64,000 nucleotides of DNA from JBFELO01 sp041552055 (lineage in GTDB: Bacteria > Acidobacteriota > Thermoanaerobaculia > Thermoanaerobaculales > Sulfomarinibacteraceae): positions 1-64,000 of the forward strand of contig JBFELO010000008.1 of NCBI GenBank assembly GCA_041552055.1, given 5' to 3'. Under the pieces are notes generated by a model, which was not told where the DNA came from, made no database searches, and saw nothing but the letters and a program-made list of their open reading frames with translations. Shown here piece after piece: positions 8,801 to 16,842 of this stretch (its first letter is position 1; each line of letters begins with the position of its first letter). The position numbers were made by a program, and so were the translations under genes.

Positions 8801-9960
8801 CAGGGGAGGTGATGGGGATTGACGAAGGTCTGCCACTCGTCGGACACACCGGTGATGGCGGGCCCCTCGAACCCGGTGTCGATCGTCCGCTCCACGAAGT
8901 GCCGGATGATGGCGTCATCGTCGATTCCGGCGAGGCCTTGACCCAGCTTCTCCAGACACTTGAAGAGCAGCCCCTTGTGGGCAGGCGCGGCCACCACGAG
9001 GTGATCGGTTATGAGATCGACAGCGCGCACGATGTCGTCGGCATCCCCGCTCTCACACACATTCTTTATCGAGAAGTACAGCGCTCGCAGGATCTCCATG
9101 TTGCGGTACTGCAGCTCGGCGACCCCCGCCAGGTGAACGTAGAGGCCGATGCGCTCGATCGGCCGGTCCAGTTCGCGGATTTGGCCGAGCGCGAGGTCGA
9201 GCAGGTCGTCGAGGTTGGGTAGCCCCAGCAGTTCTCGGCTCCCCTCGGCCCTCTCGAGCCGAGCCCGCACGGCTTCGATCGAGCTGGCGAGCGGTCCCGC
9301 GACACCTTCGAAGACGTCAGCCGCCACGTCTTCGGATTGCCGCCGGCACCATCCGGTGAGGTCGATGGTCTCGTCGAAAAGGTCGAGCCCGTGGCGAACC
9401 GCGCCGGCGTAGAGCTCCGCGTACCGATCCCAAAGGCCGTCCGCCTCCGCGGCTTTCAGGCCGAGCCGCTTGGTCAATCCCGAGAACCGCAGAAGCGGCG
9501 TGCCGTCGCGTCGCTGCAGCTCGCGGAGCTGGTCGAGCGCGTCCAGCACGACCGACCGGTACCCGCCGGCGAACCGTGACCTGCTCAGGGTCTCGAGCAA
9601 CTGCAGCTGGGTCCCGACGAGGCCGGTGATCGCAACCACGTCTGAATCGCTGTCGTAGAGGTTGGCGAAGATACCGTTCACCAGCTCCGCACACCGGGTC
9701 CGTGCCTCGCTGCGCTCGAAGTAGTGGAACATGCCGCCGCACAAGCTCTTCAGATTGCCGTCGATCTCGGCCATGTTGCGCAGCGGGTGGAAGAGCTCGT
9801 TGAGCAGCTTCTCGACCACCTGGCGGACGCCGAAGTACTGGTCGACTGCGTCAACCAGCTCCTGATACTCGGCCGGAATGACGACGTCGCGCCGGGTCTC
9901 CTCGAGGTTGGCAAGCAGGGCCGCCGATTCCGGCTGATCGCGATCGGTTCGCGGACACAT
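5839..9960 (-). CDS. Giant PEP-synthase/PPDK-like protein without PEP-binding barrel
   Basis: 1,373 residues. The first roughly 850 are mostly helical, with no recognised domain. Then comes a PPDK/PEP-synthase ATP-grasp nucleotide-binding domain (LGYKGYSLKRIKTLGLPVPDG; ARSGSAFSMPGMMDTI near 950; ATP-grasp end IEFTFES..LHILQIRPMR). The phosphohistidine domain follows, with GGCTSHAAV and His1306. The chain ends about 65 residues later, so the TIM-barrel that binds pyruvate/PEP is missing. The protein can plausibly autophosphorylate from ATP, but the acceptor is unknown, or it has a regulatory role. The start is uncertain: ATG at 9960 is used; a GTG at 9993 is possible and neither has a clear ribosome site. 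It forms an operon with the GAPDH gene. Confidence 0.82.
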   Translation of the reverse strand: MCPRTDRDQPESAALLANLEETRRDVVIPAEYQELVDAVDQYFGVRQVVEKLLNELFHPLRNMAEIDGNLKSLCGGMFHYFERSEARTRCAELVNGIFANLYDSDSDVVAITGLVGTQLQLLETLSRSRFAGGYRSVVLDALDQLRELQRRDGTPLLRFSGLTKRLGLKAAEADGLWDRYAELYAGAVRHGLDLFDETIDLTGWCRRQSEDVAADVFEGVAGPLASSIEAVRARLERAEGSRELLGLPNLDDLLDLALGQIRELDRPIERIGLYVHLAGVAELQYRNMEILRALYFSIKNVCESGDADDIVRAVDLITDHLVVAAPAHKGLLFKCLEKLGQGLAGIDDDAIIRHFVERTIDTGFEGPAITGVSDEWQTFVNPHHLPCLRTWLAIIESDPIKFEQLLSALVINLHFEGVFVSDTDLFQRDISALLNSDVADAFNLIMQIVTYFPVFFNELGSEGELRDVSTRIDEITHRRDPVVHYLRKQSHAESNNRLVGFSATVYRYWRTGDSAGLEKYLPESAFAALTPDADCFRGTHEVVQELEDKGFTEQGLDTVSLAELGDALAEIEVGTEADRERVLLLVRLYQLLMAKYSYTPEHVLAQVRLSPLVDDPSRHEFIAACADGDHLRIVTAGNRLLEQLKQRIVDSEVTEAFENIFHKRHIAAGIPSMYGTYSEPKFDSMGFLLRLMTFLKPHLEACVAEFNFRYMTRESIRDAHQIMVEMLRGLRIAGLRVQHLSTKLEILERGIGLGTLSASQYLNIFDFMSEALNDAVQSNYIALHNPNLERMAQRLARDNGDSEAHLAGETGSRSERFLRAIISSTYSIQEFDLFLRRIRQTMRRMTDSLSDVASDVLLNFTPNRLMSFIHDRLEPHEDQLCLGYKGYSLKRIKTLGLPVPDGFVVSTELFDVQEALDYEELRADTRERLAAAVTRLEEVTGLGFGDPERPLMLAARSGSAFSMPGMMDTILNVGINQELIEQMNTTPDQAWGAWDCYRRYLQNVAMSCGADRNLFDGIMLRFKERYRVDRKLEFTAAQMREMALEYRVVGAQQDVEFHDDPIDQLMQAVCLVMESWHSESARLYRQQLQLAAGWGTAVIVQAMVFGNMSASSGSGVAFTRNPRTSTTGIGLFGDFTMRSQGEDVVAGLVHPLPISEKQRREYSPQLDTSLETELPEIYRALKKVASQLINEYGYEHQEIEFTFESDDPKDLHILQIRPMRLVHQETVQVFSQPDRVQEHLIASGIGVSGGAMSGLVAFSEADAQRWRRTRPGVKVILLRPDTVPEDIGLVLAVDGLLTARGGCTSHAAVTAKRLGKCCVVNCKELVVDDANNVARIGGHALLAGDALSIDGRSGRVYIGDHDVTGMKATFQLS

Positions 9961-10224
9961 AGTGATGCTCAGAGTATATCCGATGGTCAGCACGCCCGCA
10001 TTTCATGCACGTCCGTCCCCGATTCGGTTCCCGTTCCCGAATAAACGGGCGGGGTATGCCCACAAGGCTCGGTGGAGAGCGCCGTCCTCTTGTCTTTACC
10101 GCGTTTCTTCAAGAACTCCTGAGACGCCGTTTCTCTTCAGGCTCCCTTCGTTGGCCGCAGGGCGCTACACTGTCGACCTGCGTTGGTCTCGATTGCCCAA
10201 GCAGATTCATTCTGGAGGCTTCAC
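9961..10224. other. Divergent promoter region
   Basis: 264 bases between the divergent dikinase-like and tricorn-like genes. No gene seen. A family C-like arm (GTTCCCGTTCCCG at 10027-10039) is present without a good partner. Promoters for both directions must lie here but no convincing -35/-10 pair is visible. Confidence 0.5.
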
Positions 10225-13200
10225 ATGACGTCGAACGAGTCAGCCCGCACAGGACCGAGCACTGCGTTCGCTCTCGCGGCCACGATCGCCCTCGCAGCGA
10301 CGATTGGTGGGGCTGTTGAGACACAGCTGCTTCGATTCCCGGATGTCCACGGCGACCGTGTCGTGTTCGTCCATGCAGAGGACATCTGGACCGCGCCCAC
10401 GATGGGCGGATCGGCACTTCGGCTGACGGATGACGAGGGCGAAGAACGGCACCCCAAGTACTCGCCGGACGGGTCGCTGATCGGATTCACCGCGGAGATC
10501 GACGGCAACCCCGATGTGTACGTGATGTCCGCGACCGGTGGCGGAATCCGCCGGCTGACGTTTCACCCCGGGGCGGACGAGGTCGTCGGCTGGCACCCGA
10601 CACGAAACAAGATCATGTTCCGATCCGCTCGGCATTCGTTCGGCCGTCGTTTTGACCGGCTGTTCTTGATCTCTCCTGACGGTACCGGCCTCGAGGAGTT
10701 GCCGCTGCACGAGGCCGGCAGGGCGAGCTTCTCGTCCGATGGGTCGAAGATTGTCTACAACCGCGTCGCCCGCGAGGACCGCACATGGAAGCGTTACTTC
10801 GGCGGCATGGCGCAGGATCTCTGGTTGCACGACTTCGTGAATCAGGAGGATCGCCGACTCACCGAGTACAACGGAACCGACCGGTTGCCGATGTGGATCG
10901 GAGACACGATCTACTTCGCCTCTGACCGTGACGGTCCGCTCAATATCTACTCCTACGACCTCACGAGCGGCGACGTCAGCAAGACCACCGGACACGTCGA
11001 ATTCGATGTTCGTCGCCCGAGCCACGGGGGCACGCAGGTGGTGTACGAGTTGGGAGGCGAGCTGTGGCTACTCGACACGGTCGACGGGACCACCAGCCGT
11101 ATCCCGATCGAGATTCCCTCTGATCCCCGCGACACCCGACCCTACCTCCGCAACGTGGCCGACTCGATCACCGAGATCGGCATCTCGCCGGTGGGTGGCC
11201 GTGCGCTCCTGGTCGCGCGGGGCGACGTCTTCACCGTGCCCCGCCAGCACGGCTCGACCCGCAATCTGACTCGATCGTCCGGCTCGCGCGATCGGAACGC
11301 CGCGTGGTCGCCCGACGGATCGACCATTGCGTTCCTTTCAGACCGCACCGGTGAATACCAGCTGTACGTGATGGACGCCACGGGTGGCGCCGAACCACGC
11401 CAGGTCGGCCACCGGGAGGGCGGCTATCCGCACACGCTGCGCTGGTCTCCCGACGGTACCAGGATCGCCTTTACCGACGAGACCCTGACGCTGTACCACA
11501 TTGCGGTTGCCACCGGCGACCTGGTGATGGTGGACCGAGCCGAGGTCGAGCCGATGGACGTCGGTCTGGAGGCGAAACCGATTTCAGACTTTGCCTGGTC
11601 ACCGGACAGTCGGTGGCTCGCGTACTCCAAGATCGGTCTCGACCACGTGTCCAACATCTGGCTGTACTCGCTCGAGACAGGAGAGCGGCACAACCTGTCG
11701 AGCGAACTGTTCAACGACTTCGGCCCGACGTTCACCCGCGACGGCGAGCACCTGCTGTTCGTGTCAAACCGCCGAATCGACCCTACCTACTGCGACTTCG
11801 AGTGGGAGATGGTCTATAAGAAGGTGGCCGGAATCTACAGCCTCACCCTGCGCGCGGATGGTCCCCCGCTGCTGCCACCACGGTCCGACGAGGTCGCGCC
11901 CGTCATCGACACGGAAAACGCCGGGGAGGACGGCGGCAGCGAGGTGCGCGTGGCCGTCGACGTGGCCGGGATCACCGACCGCATCGAGGCATTGCCGGTG
12001 GACAGGAGCAACTACCGCCGACTCGCCGTCGGTGTGGAGGCGCTCTACTTCCTCGACGCCGATGACGGCGACTTCAACCGGTTCGAGTACCGGTCGCCGC
12101 CGCCTCGCGATCTGGTCGAGTTCAGGTTCGAGGATCGAAGGGTGCGCACGCTCGCCGAGGACGTCACGGAGTACTCCATGTCCGCCGACGGCAAACACCT
12201 GGTGTTCCTCACCGACGACGACGCGGTCGGCATTCTCGACACCGAGCCCGAGCACCAGCCAAACGGTTGGAAGTCGAAGGAGGAGCGCGAGAAGTTCGAC
12301 GCGTACATGCTCGGCCTCGACGCCCTCGAGACGCTCGTCGACCCGGTCGCAGAGTGGCGTCAGGTCTACTGGGAGGCATGGAGACTCGAACGTGACTACT
12401 TCTACGATCCGAAGATGCACGGTCTCGACTGGAAAGCCGTCGGGGACAAGTACGGAAAACTGCTCGCCGGCATCTCGTGCGCCCAGGACCTGCGCTTTCT
12501 CATAGGCGAGCTGATCGGAGAGCTGGCGACCTCACACACCTACATTCGAACCGGGGATCGCCGACGGCGCGCCGAACCGGTCAATGTCGGGATGCTCGGG
12601 GCCGACTGGGAGATCGACGGGGGCCACTTCCGCGTCGCGAAGATCTACCGGGTCCCGCATTGGTCCAATGAGGTACTTCCGCCCCTGGCGGGACCCGGCA
12701 TCGACGTGCGTGAGGGTGACTACCTGCTCGAAGTGGACGGTTTCGAGATCACGGCCGATCGCTCGATCTACAGTCATTTCCAGGGAATGGCCGAGCGCCA
12801 GGTGCGGCTCACGCTCTCGGACCGCCCCTCGGGTGGGACTCGTCGCGAGGTGGTCGTCACGCCGATCTCGGACGAACGCGTACTGCGATACCTGGATTGG
12901 GTCGAGCACAACCGTCGCCTGGTCGACGAGGCGTCAGGGGGGCGGATCGGCTACCTCCACCTCCCGGACACCTACACCTCGTCGGCGGTGGAGTTCGGGA
13001 CCTACTACTACGCTCAGACCCGCAAGCAGGCGCTTCTGATCGACGGCAGGTTCAACAACGGCGGGCTCGATCCGGACATCTTTCTGGCGAGATTGGCCAA
13101 GCGACCGCTGGCCTACTGGACGCGCCGCTACTCCGAGGATCACGTCACGCCGGTCTTCGTCAGCGATGCACACATGGCGCTGCTGACAAATCGCCACGCC

Positions 13201-13542
13201 GGCTCCGGCGGCGACGAGCTGCCGCACGAGTTCCGGCAGAAGGGGATGGGGCCGGTGATCGGCACCCGCACGTGGGGTGGCCTGGTGGGGGTTTCGATGT
13301 CCATCCCCCTCAAGGACGGCAGCCGGCTCACCGTTCCCGACTACCGGATCTACACTCCCGACGGCCAATGGACGGTCGAGAACGAGGGGGTCACTCCTGA
13401 CATCATCGTCGAACTCGACCCGGCAGAGATGGCGCGAGGCTGGGATGCCCAGCTGCAGAGGGGAATCGAGTATCTCCTCGACGAGCTGGAGGCGGAGCCG
13501 GTGGAGCCGGCAACCCACCCGCCGTTCCCCAGCGTGCGATAG
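10225..13542 (+). CDS. Tricorn-type protease (S41 with beta-propeller and PDZ domains)
   Basis: 1,105 residues, the usual size for tricorn. A signal-peptide-like helix (about 9-32) is followed by TolB/WD-type propeller repeats (SPDGSLIGFTAEIDG, WSPDGSTIAFLSDRTGEYQLYVMD, WSPDSRWLAYSK). Then comes the catalytic half: ATSHTY with Ser770/His771, a PDZ domain (about 800-870), nucleophile Ser994 in AGSGGDE, and Glu in VENEGVTPDI (about 1052-1057). These match the Ser/His/Ser/Glu set of tricorn, which trims peptides into small fragments; an exported version would digest extracellular or periplasmic peptides. GGAGG precedes the ATG at 10225. The CinA-like gene follows after 6 bases. Confidence 0.92.
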   Translation: MTSNESARTGPSTAFALAATIALAATIGGAVETQLLRFPDVHGDRVVFVHAEDIWTAPTMGGSALRLTDDEGEERHPKYSPDGSLIGFTAEIDGNPDVYVMSATGGGIRRLTFHPGADEVVGWHPTRNKIMFRSARHSFGRRFDRLFLISPDGTGLEELPLHEAGRASFSSDGSKIVYNRVAREDRTWKRYFGGMAQDLWLHDFVNQEDRRLTEYNGTDRLPMWIGDTIYFASDRDGPLNIYSYDLTSGDVSKTTGHVEFDVRRPSHGGTQVVYELGGELWLLDTVDGTTSRIPIEIPSDPRDTRPYLRNVADSITEIGISPVGGRALLVARGDVFTVPRQHGSTRNLTRSSGSRDRNAAWSPDGSTIAFLSDRTGEYQLYVMDATGGAEPRQVGHREGGYPHTLRWSPDGTRIAFTDETLTLYHIAVATGDLVMVDRAEVEPMDVGLEAKPISDFAWSPDSRWLAYSKIGLDHVSNIWLYSLETGERHNLSSELFNDFGPTFTRDGEHLLFVSNRRIDPTYCDFEWEMVYKKVAGIYSLTLRADGPPLLPPRSDEVAPVIDTENAGEDGGSEVRVAVDVAGITDRIEALPVDRSNYRRLAVGVEALYFLDADDGDFNRFEYRSPPPRDLVEFRFEDRRVRTLAEDVTEYSMSADGKHLVFLTDDDAVGILDTEPEHQPNGWKSKEEREKFDAYMLGLDALETLVDPVAEWRQVYWEAWRLERDYFYDPKMHGLDWKAVGDKYGKLLAGISCAQDLRFLIGELIGELATSHTYIRTGDRRRRAEPVNVGMLGADWEIDGGHFRVAKIYRVPHWSNEVLPPLAGPGIDVREGDYLLEVDGFEITADRSIYSHFQGMAERQVRLTLSDRPSGGTRREVVVTPISDERVLRYLDWVEHNRRLVDEASGGRIGYLHLPDTYTSSAVEFGTYYYAQTRKQALLIDGRFNNGGLDPDIFLARLAKRPLAYWTRRYSEDHVTPVFVSDAHMALLTNRHAGSGGDELPHEFRQKGMGPVIGTRTWGGLVGVSMSIPLKDGSRLTVPDYRIYTPDGQWTVENEGVTPDIIVELDPAEMARGWDAQLQRGIEYLLDELEAEPVEPATHPPFPSVR

Positions 13543-13548
13543 CCGATC

Positions 13549-14811
13549 ATGGCCGGCATCGAGATCATCACCGTTGGTGACGAACTGGTCGAGGGTCGGT
13601 TGGTGGACACCAACGCCGCGACCCTGTCCGAACGCCTGATCGTCGAAGGGCTCCCGGTGGTGCGGCACACGACCGTTGGCGACGACCGGCACGAGATCGT
13701 CGCCGGCCTGCGGGAGGCGGCGGGCCGACGTCGCGCCGTGTTGGTGAGCGGCGGACTCGGCCCGACATCGGACGACATTACCGCCGAGTGCGCGGCCGAG
13801 GCGTTCGGGGTCTCACTGGTGCGGTCGCCCGATGCGCTGCGACACGTCCAACAGTTCTTCGCCAGCCGTGGCCGCGAGATGAGCCCCAACAACGAGAAGC
13901 AGGCCGACCTCCCTACGGGGGCGGTGATCCTTCCCAATCCGCGCGGCACGGCGGTCGGATTTCGCCTCTCCACCGACGGCTGCGATCTCTACTTCATGCC
14001 CGGCGTACCCCGGGAGCTGGTCGGAATGTTCGAGGAGGAGGTCCTCCCCCATGTCCGGACCTTCCTCACCGGCGCCCCCCGGCGGGTCGCACAGCTGAAG
14101 GTGTTCGGCCTCGGCGAGAGCGACGTGGCACGCAAGCTCGAGGGGCTGGACGGGGAACTCCCCGGAGACGCACGGCTCACCGTCCAGTACCGCGCGACCT
14201 TCCCCGAAATCCACGTCCGACTCGTGCTGGACGACGCGAATGACCACCGGGCCGAGGGGCTTTTGGAGGCGCTTACCGCAGAGGCTCGGGGGCGGCTGGA
14301 GAAGGCCGTATTCGCGACCGGTGGAACACGGTTGGAGACGAGCTTCCCGGGCCAGGTGGTCGCGGAGCTCCGAAACTCCGGGCTGAGGCTCGCGGCCATC
14401 GACGGCGCGACCGGTGGCGTGCTCGGCCGACTCGTGTCGCAAACACCGGACTCGGCCGACGTCTTTCTGGGCGGCATTGTCGCCCCGTGCCCGCGCACCC
14501 TCGGCAGCGTGATCGGCGTCGCCACGGAGTCGGTCGACATCGACGGAGAGGGTATTGGCGGCCTGGCACGGCAGATGGCCGCGGCGGTGCGCGACCGTTT
14601 TGGAGCCGACCTCGGAGTGTCGTTGCTCGGAGCACCCGCGCCCGAGGCCCGACCGCTCGAGGGATCACTCACCATCGCCATCGCCACCGGGACCGATCGC
14701 GCGCTTCGACAGTACACCTTTCCCGTAGAAGGGGACCGGTTCCGAGTGCTCGCAGCGTACGTCGCGCTCGGTCAGGTGAGGCGTGCGATTCGCGTCGCGA
14801 ATCGCGGTTGA
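13549..14811 (+). CDS. cinA: CinA-like protein with degenerate NMN-amidase domain
   Basis: 420 residues, the length of full CinA. The N-terminal molybdopterin-binding-like (COG1058) domain is clear: ITVGDELVEGRLVDTNAA (about 7-24), SGGLGPTSDD (about 66-75), FMPGVPREL (about 149-157); in CinA this domain acts on ADP-ribose or NAD-derived pyrophosphates. The C-terminal PncC-like domain normally carries an ESCTGG catalytic loop for nicotinamide-mononucleotide deamidation. Here the aligned segment is DGATGG (about 285-290), with the Ser missing, and the following LGGIVAPC replaces the usual GGV(V/I)xYxN strand. NMN deamidation is therefore doubtful. Starts 6 bases after the tricorn stop. Confidence 0.85.
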   Translation: MAGIEIITVGDELVEGRLVDTNAATLSERLIVEGLPVVRHTTVGDDRHEIVAGLREAAGRRRAVLVSGGLGPTSDDITAECAAEAFGVSLVRSPDALRHVQQFFASRGREMSPNNEKQADLPTGAVILPNPRGTAVGFRLSTDGCDLYFMPGVPRELVGMFEEEVLPHVRTFLTGAPRRVAQLKVFGLGESDVARKLEGLDGELPGDARLTVQYRATFPEIHVRLVLDDANDHRAEGLLEALTAEARGRLEKAVFATGGTRLETSFPGQVVAELRNSGLRLAAIDGATGGVLGRLVSQTPDSADVFLGGIVAPCPRTLGSVIGVATESVDIDGEGIGGLARQMAAAVRDRFGADLGVSLLGAPAPEARPLEGSLTIAIATGTDRALRQYTFPVEGDRFRVLAAYVALGQVRRAIRVANRG

Positions 14812-14821
14812 TACAAGGTCG

Positions 14822-14998
14822 ACACGACGCGCCCTCTCCCCGAGGGTCTCCCCGCGGGAGCCCGGCATGGACGTTTCGAGGCCTGGAAGCCACACGATGC
14901 TCGCGGTGATGGAGCGCCTCGAAACGTCATGCCCGGCACGCCCGTCCGACGCGCTGTCATCGGCCTGCCACTCGCGTCGACCATCTGAGACCCGAGGC
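14822..14998 (+). repeat. Family A palindromic element, copy 3
   Basis: Left arm CGACGCGCCCTCTCCCC and CTCCCCGCGGGAGCC; stem CCGGCATGGACGTTTCGAGG (from 14862) pairs with CCTCGAAACGTCATGCCCGG (14917-14936) with one bulge; right arm GGCACGCCCGTCCGACGCGC followed by CTGTCATCGGCCTGCCACTC and a GTCGACCATCTGAGACCCGA tail. The stem sequence is unrelated to copies 1 and 2 but matches copy 5. Confidence 0.85.
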
Positions 14999-15021
14999 AG
15001 TCCCTACGCCACGGTCAGCGG

Positions 15022-15091
15022 GCGAGAAATCCCATCGCGCTCGCTCTCTGAAGTGCCTCGCCACCCCACGGCAATTCACGCAGTGAATTGC
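15022..15091. repeat. Family D stop-codon-adjacent element, copy 1
   Basis: Begins GCGAGAAATCCCATCGCG and ends in a hairpin with arms GCAATTCAC (15071-15079) and GTGAATTGC (15083-15091) around a 3-base loop. The last base of the hairpin is the last base of the ferredoxin stop codon, so on the minus strand the hairpin starts inside the stop codon. Same design at 27757 and 46608. Possible transcription end or mRNA 3'-end structure. Confidence 0.8.
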
Positions 15092-15408
15092 TATCCCCAG
15101 TACTCGGTGGTCAACTTCACCGGGCCGGTCAACCGCGCGCAGCAGGCGAGCCGTTCGTCCTCGTCGGCGTACAACGACGCCAGGATCCTTCTTTCTGCGG
15201 ACTCCATCGGCGTCAGATGGTCTTCGCCCTCGATCACCTGCACGCGACAGAAGCCGCACATCGCCACCCCGTCACACGCCTGGCTGACCGGCATCCCGAC
15301 CTGCAACAGCGCGTCCAACAGATTGGTGTCGCACACGACCGTGATCTTCCGACCGGACGGTTCACAACGTACGGTGGCGGTTTCAACATCGAAAGCCTCG
15401 AACTGCAT
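15091..15408 (-). CDS. [2Fe-2S] plant-type ferredoxin
   Basis: 105 residues. Cluster ligands fit Cys45, Cys51 and Cys54 (ACDGVAMCGFC) plus Cys89 or Cys90 (LACC) in a beta-grasp ferredoxin fold, close to the C-X5-C-X2-C pattern of the adrenodoxin/plant-type group. Soluble electron carrier; its partner reductase or oxidoreductase is not in the immediate neighbourhood, but it lies downstream of and in the same direction as the CoA-hydrolase and dehydrogenase genes, with a 135-base gap. Its stop codon is embedded in a family D hairpin. Confidence 0.88.
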   Translation of the reverse strand: MQFEAFDVETATVRCEPSGRKITVVCDTNLLDALLQVGMPVSQACDGVAMCGFCRVQVIEGEDHLTPMESAERRILASLYADEDERLACCARLTGPVKLTTEYWG

Positions 15409-15543
15409 CTCTCCCCGTCTTCGGACACCGGCCTGTGGACTACGATCGTTGCACGAGCCCCCGGCGCGTTTCCTGCCCCACTCTTCGGGTGGGAGGTGGT
15501 CCTAGCTCCTGGTTCCTGGCTCCTCGCTCCCAACAATCATCCG

Positions 15544-16842
15544 TCACAACAACTTCCTCTCTGCCGCCGCCTGTTCAAGCTCTTTCCTGAAGTCCGGATG
15601 CGCGATGTCAATCAGCTGTCGCGCACGCTCGCGCAGGCTGCGACCGAACAGGTTCGCGACTCCGTTCTCGGTGACCACGTAGTGAACGTCCGCCCGCGTC
15701 GTGACGACCCCGGAACCCGGGAGGAGCGTGTCCACGATGCGCGACAGTGATCCTCCTTTTGCGGTGGACGGCATGGCGATGATCGGCACGCCGCCCTTGG
15801 ATCGCGCGGCCCCGCGGATGAAGTCCAGCTGCCCACCGAATCCGGAGTAGATCCGCGTTCCGATCGAGTCGGCACAGACCTGCCCCGTGAGATCGATTGA
15901 CAGCGCGGAGTTGATCGCCACCATGGTGTCATTCTTCGCGATCACGAACGGGTCGTTGACGTACTCGTTGGGGTGGAACTCCATGAACGGGTTGTTGTCG
16001 ACGAAGTCGAAGGCCTTGCGACTCCCGATCACGAACGAAGCGACGATCTTGCCCCGGTGGAGGGTCTTCTTCTCGTTGGTCACCACGCCGGCCTCGAACA
16101 GGTCGACGAGCCCGTCCGAGAACATCTCGGTGTGGACCCCGAGATGCCGCTTTTCGGCTAGGTAGATGAGCACAGCGTCGGGAATCTCGCCGATACCCAT
16201 CTGCAGCGTGGCGCCGTCCGGGATCAGCGAAGCGACGTTTTGGCCGATGGTCCGTGCCTCCTCCGAGACGTCCGGCGCCATGGTCAGCTCCAGCACCGGC
16301 TCGTCGGTCTCGACGACGTGAGAGAGCTTGGACACGTGCACGAACGAGTCGCCCAGAGTCCGCGGCATCTGCTGGTTCACGAGCGCGATCACGGTGCGAG
16401 CGTGTTCCACCGCCGTCTTGGTGGCGTCGACGCCCACGCCGTAGGAGCAAAAGCCGTGCTCGTCCGGCGGTGATACGTGGATCATGGCCACATCCACCGG
16501 CAGCAGGTCGCGACTGATCAGCAGCGGGACCTGGTGCAGGTGGATCGGCACGAAGTCGGCGCGTCCATCGTTGACCGCCTGTCGCACGTTGTCCCCGGCG
16601 AACATCGCGCGGTGGCGAAAATGGCCCTCCATGCCCGGCTCCGCGTAGGGCGCATCCGCCAGGGTCAGGATGTGCACCACCTCCACGTCCTCCAGCTCGG
16701 ACGCGCGCTTCACCATCGCCTCGATCAAGCGCTTGGGTGTGTTGCAGCCGGGGTGGATCCAGACTCGATCACCCGAAGCGATCGACTGGACCGCCTCGTC
16801 GGCGGCGGTCACACGACGCCGGTAGATGTCGGTCCAGTTCAT
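15544..16842 (-). CDS. Acetyl-CoA hydrolase/4-hydroxybutyrate CoA-transferase family
   Basis: 432 residues, class I CoA-transferase family (acetyl-CoA hydrolase, succinyl-CoA:acetate or 4-hydroxybutyrate CoA-transferase). The glutamate that forms the acyl-glutamyl anhydride is Glu239 in GVHTEMFSDG. Other marks are LQMGIGEIPDAV (about 213-224) and the IYSGFGGQLDFIRGA segment. It moves CoA between short carboxylic acids in the cytosol. Its ATG overlaps the stop of the upstream alanine-dehydrogenase-like gene by four bases (ATGA), so the two are translationally coupled. Exact donor and acceptor cannot be told from sequence. Confidence 0.9.
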   Translation of the reverse strand: MNWTDIYRRRVTAADEAVQSIASGDRVWIHPGCNTPKRLIEAMVKRASELEDVEVVHILTLADAPYAEPGMEGHFRHRAMFAGDNVRQAVNDGRADFVPIHLHQVPLLISRDLLPVDVAMIHVSPPDEHGFCSYGVGVDATKTAVEHARTVIALVNQQMPRTLGDSFVHVSKLSHVVETDEPVLELTMAPDVSEEARTIGQNVASLIPDGATLQMGIGEIPDAVLIYLAEKRHLGVHTEMFSDGLVDLFEAGVVTNEKKTLHRGKIVASFVIGSRKAFDFVDNNPFMEFHPNEYVNDPFVIAKNDTMVAINSALSIDLTGQVCADSIGTRIYSGFGGQLDFIRGAARSKGGVPIIAMPSTAKGGSLSRIVDTLLPGSGVVTTRADVHYVVTENGVANLFGRSLRERARQLIDIAHPDFRKELEQAAAERKLL

